This document shows positions 16,581 through 24,271 of a stretch of 64,000 nt of DNA, piece after piece. The translations under genes were made by a program, and so were the position numbers. Position 1 is the stretch's first letter; each line of letters starts with the position of its first letter. A model generated the notes under the pieces. The model did no database searches. It was not told the DNA's origin and was given only the letters and a program-made list of their open reading frames with translations. This DNA is from Streptomyces sp. 35G-GA-8 (GTDB taxonomy: Bacteria; Actinomycetota; Actinomycetes; Streptomycetales; Streptomycetaceae). Location: positions 174,497 to 238,496 of the forward strand of contig NZ_JAMHJQ010000007.1 in the NCBI RefSeq assembly GCF_023534745.1. The letters run 5' to 3'.

Positions 16581-16713
16581 CCGAGAGGGCTCGCGGAACC
16601 GCGGAACCGCGGGACTGCGGAACCGCCAGGACTGCGGGACTGCGGGGCTTCGGGACCGCGGACCGGGCGGGGGCCGTACGGGGTCGTGCGCGCGTACGGC
16701 CCCGTACGACACT

Positions 16714-19290
16714 GTGCGGGTGATCCGCGACGACATCCTCGGCAGTCTGCCCGTGCACACCGCCGTCCCCGCCCTGGAGCGGGCCCTCGACGAGCACGGG
16801 TGCGCGGTGCTGTGCGCGCCTCCGGGGACGGGCAAGACGACGCTGGTGCCGCTGGTGCTGGCGGGGCTGCTGGGGGACGGCTCCGCGCCACGACCGCTAC
16901 GACGGGTGATCGTCGCCGAGCCGCGCCGGATCGCCGCGCGCGCGGCGGCGCGTCGGATGGCCTGGCTGCTCGGGGAGCGGGTCGGGGAGCGCGTGGGGTT
17001 CACGGTGCGCGGGGAGCGCGCGGTGGGGCGCGCGACGGTGGTGGAGGTGGTGACCACCGGGGTGCTGCTCCAGCGGCTCCAGCGCGACCAGGAGCTGGCC
17101 GAGGTCGATGTGGTGATCCTCGACGAGTGCCATGAACGGCATCTGGACGCGGACACGGTGGCCGCGTTCCTGCTGGACGTACGGGCCGCGCTACGGCCGG
17201 AGCTGCGGCTCGTCGCGGCGTCGGCGACGACCGACGCGGCCGGATGGGCGCGGCTGCTGGGCGACGCGCCGGTGGTGGAGGCGCGGGGCGTGACGTATCC
17301 GGTGGAGGTGGTCTGGGCGCCGCCCGGCACGCCCGTACGGCCGCCGCACGGGATGCGGGTCGATCCGGCGCTGCTCACGCATGTGGCGTCGGTGGTCCGG
17401 CGGGCGCTGGCAGAACGGGACGGCGATGTGCTCTGCTTCCTGCCCGGTGTGGGGGAGATCGGCCGGGTGGCGGGGCTGCTGGGGGACGCGGGGGCCGAAG
17501 TCCTCCAGGTGCACGGACGCGCGTCGGCCGCCGCGCAGGACGCGGTCCTGGCGGGATCGGCGGGCTCGGGCGACCGTCGCGTCGTACTGGCCACGGCGGT
17601 GGCCGAGTCGAGCCTGACGGTCCCGGGCGTACGGATCGTCGTGGACGCGGGGCTGGCGCGCGAGCCGCGTACCGATCACGCGCGGGGGCTGAGCGCGCTC
17701 ACGACCGTACGGGTGTCGCAGGCGGGTGCGCGGCAACGGGCGGGCCGGGCCGGTCGTGAGGCGCCCGGCACGGTCTACCGCTGCTGGGCGCAGGCCGAGG
17801 ACGCCCGGCTGGCCCGCTTCCCGTCTCCCGAGATCAAGGTCGCGGATCTGGCGGCGTTCGCGCTCCAGGCCGCGTGCTGGGGCGACCCGTCGGCGGCGGG
17901 TCTGGCGCTGCTCGATCCACCGCCCGCCGGAGCGCTGGCGGCGGCGCGTGCCGTGCTGGCCGCGATCGGCGCGGTGGAAACGGTGGAAGGGGCCGAGGCC
18001 GGGAACGGCGACCGGGACCGGGACGGGGTCAGTGGCGGGCGGGTCACGGAGCGGGGTGTACGGATGGCCAGACTGGGGCTGCACCCCCGGCTGGCCCGCG
18101 CCCTGCTGGACGGTGCGCCCGAGGTGGGCACGCGGCGGGCGGCCGAGGTGGTGGCCCTGCTGAGCGAGGAGCCGCCGCGCGCGTACGGGGACGATCTCGC
18201 GGCGGCGTGGCGTACGGCCCGCCGGGGCGAGGACGGTTACGCGGCGCGCTGGCGCCAGGAGGTACGGCGGCTGGAGCGCGCGCCGGAACTGACCGGGTCC
18301 ACGGGAGGCCGGGGTGCCGGGTCCGACGACGCCGTCGCCGGGCTGATCGCCGCGCTCGCCTTTCCCGAGCGCGTGGCGCGGGCCCGCGGTGAGGGCGCCT
18401 GTCTCATGGTGTCGGGCACCGGCGGCGAACTGGCCGAGGGCTCCCGGCTGCGCGGCGCGCCCTGGCTGGCGGTGGCGGTCGCCGACCGTCCCGCCACGGC
18501 CGCTTCCGCGCGGGTACGGCTCGCCGCGGTCATCGACGAGGACACCGCGCGGACCGCGGCCGGCCGGCTGCTGGTGGCGGGCGAGGAGGTGCGCTGGAAG
18601 GACGGCGATGTCGTCGCCCGGGAGGTGGAGCGGCTCGGTGCGGTCGAGCTGTCCGCGCGTGCCCTGCGGGCGCCGGACGGCCGGCTGGTGCGTGGCGCGC
18701 TGCTGGAGGGGCTGCGCCGCGAGGGGCTCGGGTTGCTGAACTGGACCCGGGACGCGCGGGGGCTGCGCGATCGACTGGGCTTTCTGCACCGGGAGTTGGG
18801 CGGCGGCTGGCCCGATGTCGCGGACGCCGCGCTGCTGGCTCGCCCGGACGCGTGGCTGGAGCCGGAGCTCTCCAGGGCCCGGCGCCGGTCGGATCTCGGC
18901 CGGCTGGACGCGGGACAGGCGCTGCGCCGGCTGCTGCCCTGGGCGACGGGCGAGGCGGCGCGGCTGGACGAGCTGGCGCCGGAGCGTATCGAGGTGCCGA
19001 GCGGTTCGCGGGTCCGGGTGGAGTACGGCGGGCCGGGGCCCGTACTGGCCGTGAAGCTCCAGGAGTTGTTCGGTCTGCGCGAGACCCCGGAGGTCGCGGG
19101 GGTGCCGGTGCTGGTGCATCTGCTGTCCCCGGCGGGCCGGCCGGCGGCGGTGACGGCGGATCTGGCGTCCTTCTGGCGCGAGGGCTATCGCGCGGTACGG
19201 GCGGAGCTGCGGGGCCGCTACCCGCGCCATCCATGGCCGGAGGACCCGTCGACGGCGGTGCCCACGCGCCGTCCGAACCAGCGGCGTTGA
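16714..19290 (+). CDS. hrpB: ATP-dependent helicase HrpB
   Basis: An 858-residue DEAH-type helicase. It has Walker A (APPGTGKTT, about residues 35-43), a DECH box (ILDECHERH, about 139-147), SAT (VAASATTDAA) and motif VI (QRAGRAGREAPG). The long C-terminal region ends in the HrpB-specific block with LLSPAGRPAAVTADLASFW and RGRYPRHPWPEDP, so the family is clear. The role of HrpB in bacteria is poorly defined; RNA processing is assumed from the helicase class. The GTG at 16714 is used; a second GTG two codons later is equally possible. Short GC repeats fill 16594-16660 upstream. Confidence 0.95.
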   Translation: MRVIRDDILGSLPVHTAVPALERALDEHGCAVLCAPPGTGKTTLVPLVLAGLLGDGSAPRPLRRVIVAEPRRIAARAAARRMAWLLGERVGERVGFTVRGERAVGRATVVEVVTTGVLLQRLQRDQELAEVDVVILDECHERHLDADTVAAFLLDVRAALRPELRLVAASATTDAAGWARLLGDAPVVEARGVTYPVEVVWAPPGTPVRPPHGMRVDPALLTHVASVVRRALAERDGDVLCFLPGVGEIGRVAGLLGDAGAEVLQVHGRASAAAQDAVLAGSAGSGDRRVVLATAVAESSLTVPGVRIVVDAGLAREPRTDHARGLSALTTVRVSQAGARQRAGRAGREAPGTVYRCWAQAEDARLARFPSPEIKVADLAAFALQAACWGDPSAAGLALLDPPPAGALAAARAVLAAIGAVETVEGAEAGNGDRDRDGVSGGRVTERGVRMARLGLHPRLARALLDGAPEVGTRRAAEVVALLSEEPPRAYGDDLAAAWRTARRGEDGYAARWRQEVRRLERAPELTGSTGGRGAGSDDAVAGLIAALAFPERVARARGEGACLMVSGTGGELAEGSRLRGAPWLAVAVADRPATAASARVRLAAVIDEDTARTAAGRLLVAGEEVRWKDGDVVAREVERLGAVELSARALRAPDGRLVRGALLEGLRREGLGLLNWTRDARGLRDRLGFLHRELGGGWPDVADAALLARPDAWLEPELSRARRRSDLGRLDAGQALRRLLPWATGEAARLDELAPERIEVPSGSRVRVEYGGPGPVLAVKLQELFGLRETPEVAGVPVLVHLLSPAGRPAAVTADLASFWREGYRAVRAELRGRYPRHPWPEDPSTAVPTRRPNQRR

Positions 19291-19301
19291 GCGCGGACAC
19301 G

Positions 19302-19337
19302 CCGCCGCCCTCCGGCGGATCGCGCGGAGGGCGGCGG
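19302..19337. terminator. Terminator hairpin between hrpB and the transglycosylase gene
   Basis: Arms 19302-19314 and 19325-19337 pair over 13 bp around a 10-nt loop, 12 bp after the hrpB stop and before the convergent gene's stop. Confidence 0.7.
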
Positions 19338-19364
19338 TGTTCGGTGCCTCTGGGACGGCAGGGA

Positions 19365-21077
19365 CTACGGGGTCTCCGCCGGCGGAGCGGTGACCTTCAG
19401 CTCGACGGTCAGCGTCGCGCCGCCCTCGGTCTCGATCCGGAGCAGGAACGTGCCTGTCGTGTCGTCCGCGTAGATCTTCGGGAGCAGGAGGACGCCGTCG
19501 GCGTCGGTCTCCAGGTCCGTCAGCTCACGGAGCGGATTGCCGGCCGCGTCCTTGAAGTAGGGCCCGTCGGCGCGCGGCGCGGAGCCGCCCGCGGCCGTGA
19601 TCATGGTGGCGGTCGCGGCGACACCCGACGCGGCCTCCCCCTTGTAGGTGGCCTCGACCGAGATCCGGTCCTCGAACGCGGTGCCGGACTCGGCCGTCAG
19701 CTCCTCGTCACCGGTCCTGGTGAGTCCGTCCGCCTGACGGGCCGTCACCGACGCGGTGTACTCGACGTCCGCGACCCCCTTGACGTCCACACTGGCCCGG
19801 ATCGCGAACTCGCCCGTCTGCTCGCCCGCCTCGACCGGCGGGGCGGTCGCCGTGCCGTCCTCGCCGGTGCTGAGGGTCAGCGCGGACTTGCCGGACACGA
19901 AGCGGGCGTCGGTGTCGCCGACGATCTCGAACCGCACCGGGACATCCGCGACGGGCTCGCCGGCCGCGTCCACGGCGCGTACCGAGGTCCGTTCCGTGAA
20001 CTGGCTGCCCGCCACGGCCGTGAGCGTGCCCGTGTCGGTCTTCTCGATCCGCTCGACGACGGGCTTCGGGGCGGGCGTGGTGGGCGGCGTGGTGGGTTCC
20101 GTGGAGGGGGGAGGAGTGGTCGAACCTCCGCCCGGCGTGGACGGGTTGCCCGAGTCGCCGCCGGGGGTGGCCGGGTCGCTGGGCTTGGGCGGCTTCGGCG
20201 CTTCGGGGCTGGGCGGCGGGGTCGGGCTCGGTGAGGGGCCCGGGTCGGCGGGGCCGGTGCCGACGGGCAGCACGCCCGTACCGTCCGGGACCTCGTGCGT
20301 GCCCTTGTTGTAGTACTCGAACCAGGTCAGGACGGTGCTCAGATACTCCTGCGAGCGGTTGTAGCTGAGGATCGCCTGACGGAGATCGGCGTCGACGGAC
20401 AGATCGCGGTCCGCGTGGCAGAGGTACTCCGCCGCCGCGAGCGCCGCGTCGTAGATGTTGTTGGGGTCCTTGCGGCCGTCGCCGTTGGCGTCCTGGCCCC
20501 AGGTCGCCCAGGTGGACGGGATGAACTGCATCGGGCCGACCGCGCGGTCGTGCGTCGAGTCGCCGTCGTACGCGCCGTTGTCGGTGTCGGAGATGTTCGC
20601 GAAGCCGATGCCGTTGAGCACCGGGCCGAGGATCGGCGACGTGGTGGTGCCATTGGCGTCCACCCGGCCGCCGCGCGCCTGGCCCGACTCGACCTTCCCG
20701 ATGGCGGCGAGCAGTTGCCAGGGCAGATTGCAGCCGGGCTTGCTCTCCGCGAGGGCCTGCTCCGCCTGCTTGTACGCGGCCAGCACCGTGGCCGGTATGC
20801 CCGCTTCCGCCGGACCTGTACCGATGGCGGCCGGCAGATCGATCGAGGTGCTGGGCCCGTCGGGCGTGGTGAGCGGCGGAAGCTCGGTGTAGTACGGGGA
20901 GTTGCCGGTCGCCGTCGAACCGGCGGGCGGGTTCGCGTCGGCGGCCGACTGGGCACCGCCCGGGTCGGTGGGGATGGCGCCCGGTGCTTGGGAAGCGGAG
21001 AGGGCCGCGATGGCGGCGGCGGCCACCGCGGTGGTGGTCGCTCCTCTGCGCAGGCGCCTGCCGAATAGCGCGGACAT
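19365..21077 (-). CDS. Secreted lytic transglycosylase with Ig-like repeats
   Basis: A 570-residue exported peptidoglycan lyase. A signal sequence (residues 1-33) is followed by an SLT-type catalytic domain (about 90-260): Glu130 in AIGKVESGQARGG is the expected catalytic acid, and GPMQFIPSTW (181-190) and SYNRSQEYL complete the lysozyme-like motifs. DANGDGRKDPNN (196-207) resembles a calcium loop. A Pro/Ser/Thr linker (275-345) leads to Ig-like (Big-1-type) repeats to the C-terminus, probably for wall or surface binding. The ATG at 21077 is chosen for its GGGAGGGG site. The enzyme would cleave MurNAc-GlcNAc bonds during growth or sporulation. Confidence 0.92.
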   Translation of the reverse strand: MSALFGRRLRRGATTTAVAAAAIAALSASQAPGAIPTDPGGAQSAADANPPAGSTATGNSPYYTELPPLTTPDGPSTSIDLPAAIGTGPAEAGIPATVLAAYKQAEQALAESKPGCNLPWQLLAAIGKVESGQARGGRVDANGTTTSPILGPVLNGIGFANISDTDNGAYDGDSTHDRAVGPMQFIPSTWATWGQDANGDGRKDPNNIYDAALAAAEYLCHADRDLSVDADLRQAILSYNRSQEYLSTVLTWFEYYNKGTHEVPDGTGVLPVGTGPADPGPSPSPTPPPSPEAPKPPKPSDPATPGGDSGNPSTPGGGSTTPPPSTEPTTPPTTPAPKPVVERIEKTDTGTLTAVAGSQFTERTSVRAVDAAGEPVADVPVRFEIVGDTDARFVSGKSALTLSTGEDGTATAPPVEAGEQTGEFAIRASVDVKGVADVEYTASVTARQADGLTRTGDEELTAESGTAFEDRISVEATYKGEAASGVAATATMITAAGGSAPRADGPYFKDAAGNPLRELTDLETDADGVLLLPKIYADDTTGTFLLRIETEGGATLTVELKVTAPPAETP

Positions 21078-21278
21078 ATGTCTGGCCCCTCCCGTGGACG
21101 GCTGTTCGCGCTCCCCGCGCGAGGACTCAGGCGACCCTATGTCAACTCGTGGCCCCAGCACACTGGTCCATGACCGCTTTTCACCAGTTCGCCACCTGTG
21201 AGTCGCCCCGATGCCCGAAGAGACCCCTCCCCAGGGCACCTGGACGGGTGAGTCGGGGCACTTCCGGCCTCATGGGAG

Positions 21279-21303
21279 GCGCCCCGGGCATCGCCCGGGG
21301 CGC
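21279..21303 (-). terminator. polA terminator
   Basis: A perfect 11-bp stem (21279-21289 with 21293-21303) and a 3-nt loop, 55 bp after the polA stop. It also insulates the transglycosylase gene downstream. Confidence 0.8.
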
Positions 21304-21312
21304 TCTGGCCGG

Positions 21313-21362
21313 CTCTTGTCAGCTCTCGTCAGTTCTCGTCAGCTCTTGTCAGTTCTCGTCAG
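21313..21362 (-). repeat. Five 10-bp repeats covering the polA stop codon
   Basis: Units of the type ctcttgtcag/ctctcgtcag run from 21313 to 21362. On the minus strand each contains TGA, and the first is the polA stop (21361-21359). Because the unit is 10 bp, the TGA copies fall in all three frames in turn. Confidence 0.92.
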
Positions 21363-24067
21363 TGGGCCGCCGACTCCCAGTCCCCGCCCACACCCACCGA
21401 CACATCGAGCGGCGCGCGCAGTTCGACCGCCGTCGACATCTCGCGGCGCAGCAGCTCCTCCACCGGCTCGCGCTCGCCCGGCGCGATCTCCAGGACGATT
21501 TCGTCATGGACCTGGAGGAGCATCCGGGAGGTCAGTCCCGCCTCGGCCATCGCACGGTCGACCTTGAGCATGGCGACCTTGACGATGTCCGCCGCGGTGC
21601 CCTGGATGGGGGCGTTGAGCGCCATCCGCTCGGCCATCTCCCTGCGCTGCCTGTTGTCGCTGTTGAGGTCCGGGAGATAGCGGCGGCGGCCGAGCATCGT
21701 CTCCGTATAGCCGGTGGCCCTGGCCTCCACGACCGCGCGCTGCAGATAGTCCCGTACGCCCCCGAAACGCTCGAAGAACGTGTCCATCAGGGCGCGTGCC
21801 TCGGCCGCCTCGATGTTCAGCTGCTGCGAGAGCCCGAACGCCGAGAGTCCGTAGGCCAGTCCGTACGACATCGCCTTGATCTTGCGGCGCATCTCGGGGT
21901 CGACCGCGGACTTCTTCACCCCGAACACCTGGGAGGCGACGGTCGTGTGCAGGTCCTCGCCGGAGGTGAAGGCCTCGATCAGCCCGGCGTCCTCGGAGAG
22001 ATGGGCCATCACGCGCAGTTCGATCTGGCTGTAGTCGGCCGTCATCAGCGACTCGTAGCCCTCGCCGACGACGAAGCCGCGCCGGATCGCGCGGCCCTCG
22101 TCGGTGCGGACCGGGATGTTCTGCAGATTGGGATCGGTGGAGGAGAGCCTGCCGGTCGCCGCCACCGTCTGGTTGAAGGTCGTGTGGATACGGCCGTCGG
22201 CCGCGATCGTCTTGATCAGGCCCTCGACCGTCACCCGCAGCTTGGCCTGCTCGCGGTGGCGCAGCATGATCACCGGAAGTTCGTGCTCGGTCTGGGCGGC
22301 CAGCCAGGCGAGCGCGTCGGCGTCGGTCGTATAACCGGTCTTGGTCTTCTTCGTCTTGGGCAGGCCCAGCTCACCGAAGAGGACTTCCTGGAGCTGCTTG
22401 GGCGAGCCGAGGTTGAACTCATGGCCGACGGCGGCGTGCGCCTCCTTCACGGCCTGCTGCACGGCGCCCGCGAACTGCTGCTCCATGGCCTCCAGATGGG
22501 CGCGGTCGGCGGCGATGCCGTGCCGCTCCAGCCGGGCGAGCAACTCGGAGGTGGGCAGCTCCACATCCAGGAGGAGTCCGGTGGCGCCGACCTCGCCCAG
22601 CCGCTCGGTGAAGGCGTCACCCAGATCGAGGACGGCGCGGGCCTGTGCCATCAGCGCCTCGGCCTCGGCCTGCTCGTCGGTCCCGAAGGCGAGCTGTCCG
22701 TCGGCGGTGGCCGGGGCCAGCTCCCGGCCCAGGTATTCGATGGCGAGGGCGTCCAGCGCGAAGGAGCGGCGGCCGGGCTTGACCAGATAGGCAGCCAGAG
22801 CGGTGTCCATCGTGACGCCGCCGACCCGCCAGCCGTGCTCGGGGGCGACGCGCATCGCGCCCTTCGCGTTGTGCATCACCTTGGGCCTGGCCTCGTCGGC
22901 GAGCCAGGCCGCGAAGGCCCGCTCGTCGGCCTCGTCCAGCCGCGTCGGATCGAACCAGGCCGCCGCGCCGCCGGCCGCGGCGAGCGCGACCTCGCTGACG
23001 CTGCCCGTACCCAGCGACCAGGTGTCGGCCGTGGCGACACCGAGCGGCTGCGCGCCGTGCTCCGCGAGCCAGGGCGCCAGCTCGCCGGAGGCCAGCACCG
23101 AACCGTCCAGCTCCACCCCGGCGGCCGGCGCCGGGGCCTCGTCCTCGGCGGCGCCGGGATCCACCGCGAGCAGCCGCTCGCGCAGGCTGGGGTTACGGAT
23201 CTCCAGGACTTCGAGCACGCCGATCAGGGCCGTACGGTCGTACGGAGCGCGCTCCAGCTCCTGCGGGGTCTTGGGCAGCTCGACATCGCACGACAGCTCC
23301 GTGAGCCTGCGGTTGAGCCTGACCGACTCCAGGTGGTCCCGGAAGTTCTGCCCGGCCTTGCCCTTCACCTCGTCGGCGCGCGCGACCAACTCGTCGAACG
23401 AGCCGAACTGGTTGATCCACTTCGCCGCGGTCTTCTCACCGACGCCCGGGATGCCGGGGAGATTGTCGGACGGGTCGCCGCGCAGGGCCGCGAAGTCCGG
23501 GTACTGCGCGGGGGTCAGTCCGTACTTCTCCTGGACCTTCTCCGGGGTGAAACGGGTCAGTTCGGAGACGCCCTTGGTGGGGTACAGCACCGTCGTGTGC
23601 TCGCTGATGAGCTGGAACGAGTCCCGGTCGCCGGTGACGATCAGCACCTCGAAGCCCGCGGCCTCGGCCTGGCGGGCGAGCGTCGCGATGACATCGTCCG
23701 CCTCGAACCCCTCGATCGCGAACCGGTCCGCGCGCATCGCGTCCAGGAGCTCGCCGATCAGCTCGACCTGCCCCTTGAACTCGTCGGGCGTCTTGGAGCG
23801 GTTGGCCTTGTACTCCGGGAACTCCTCGGAGCGCCAGGTCTTGCGGGACACGTCGAAAGCGACGGCGAAATGCGTGGGCGACTCGTCACGCAATGTGTTC
23901 GCCAGCATGGACGCGAAGCCGTAGATGGCGTTCGTCGGCTGGCCGGTCGCGGTCGTGAAATTCTCCGCGGGCAGCGCGAAGAACGCCCGGTACGCCAGGG
24001 AGTGCCCGTCCATGAGGAGCAGGCGAGGACGGTTGTCTGCGGTCTTCTTCGATGCTGTCTCAGCCAC
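21359..24067 (-). CDS. polA: DNA polymerase I
   Basis: A 902-residue repair and Okazaki-fragment polymerase. The N-terminal 300 residues are the 5'-3' exonuclease (LLLMDGHSLAYRAFFA, FEADDVIATLARQAE, GDRDSFQL, GVGEKTAAKWI). A 3'-5' exonuclease-like fold lies at about 310-500 but lacks the DxE motif, so proofreading is probably lost, as in other actinobacterial Pol I. The polymerase domain (about 520-900) has motif A (DYSQIELRVMAHLSED), motif B (RRKIKAMSYGLAYG) and motif C (QVHDEIVLE). The GTG at 24067 gives the usual start; an upstream start would add 56 unrelated residues. Confidence 0.98.
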   Translation of the reverse strand: MAETASKKTADNRPRLLLMDGHSLAYRAFFALPAENFTTATGQPTNAIYGFASMLANTLRDESPTHFAVAFDVSRKTWRSEEFPEYKANRSKTPDEFKGQVELIGELLDAMRADRFAIEGFEADDVIATLARQAEAAGFEVLIVTGDRDSFQLISEHTTVLYPTKGVSELTRFTPEKVQEKYGLTPAQYPDFAALRGDPSDNLPGIPGVGEKTAAKWINQFGSFDELVARADEVKGKAGQNFRDHLESVRLNRRLTELSCDVELPKTPQELERAPYDRTALIGVLEVLEIRNPSLRERLLAVDPGAAEDEAPAPAAGVELDGSVLASGELAPWLAEHGAQPLGVATADTWSLGTGSVSEVALAAAGGAAAWFDPTRLDEADERAFAAWLADEARPKVMHNAKGAMRVAPEHGWRVGGVTMDTALAAYLVKPGRRSFALDALAIEYLGRELAPATADGQLAFGTDEQAEAEALMAQARAVLDLGDAFTERLGEVGATGLLLDVELPTSELLARLERHGIAADRAHLEAMEQQFAGAVQQAVKEAHAAVGHEFNLGSPKQLQEVLFGELGLPKTKKTKTGYTTDADALAWLAAQTEHELPVIMLRHREQAKLRVTVEGLIKTIAADGRIHTTFNQTVAATGRLSSTDPNLQNIPVRTDEGRAIRRGFVVGEGYESLMTADYSQIELRVMAHLSEDAGLIEAFTSGEDLHTTVASQVFGVKKSAVDPEMRRKIKAMSYGLAYGLSAFGLSQQLNIEAAEARALMDTFFERFGGVRDYLQRAVVEARATGYTETMLGRRRYLPDLNSDNRQRREMAERMALNAPIQGTAADIVKVAMLKVDRAMAEAGLTSRMLLQVHDEIVLEIAPGEREPVEELLRREMSTAVELRAPLDVSVGVGGDWESAAH

Positions 24068-24217
24068 GTACCCGATCCTGCCACGTCGCACTGACAATCC
24101 CGGCCGCCCGACCGTCCGCGACGGCCCTGTACCCGTCTCGGCCCGTCCCCATCCGCCCTTGGCGCGTGACGAGTCAGACATGGGCCGGACGTATCGTGGC
24201 CAGGGAGACGTGAGAGG

Positions 24218-24236
24218 ATTGTCTACTGTAGACAAT
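24218..24236. promoter_or_regulatory. Palindromic operator upstream of the FdhF-like gene
   Basis: ATTGTCTACTGTAGACAAT is a perfect 9-bp inverted repeat about one central base, 36 bp before the ATG at 24272. The TTGTCTAC half resembles sites of GntR-family regulators. No GntR gene lies nearby. Confidence 0.7.
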
Positions 24237-24271
24237 CGGATTCAGCCTCACTGAGTTCATAGGAGAGCGTG

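Noticed and set aside
21078-21358. c-di-AMP (ydaO-type) riboswitch upstream of the transglycosylase gene
   Set aside because: Such switches precede some cell-wall hydrolase genes in Streptomyces, but I see none of the conserved sequence blocks here.
20984-24094. A 1036-codon open frame on the plus strand opposite polA
   Set aside because: It is antisense to the clear polA gene, has Arg/Gly/Leu-rich low-information sequence and no domain. Long antisense frames are normal in DNA with high GC3.
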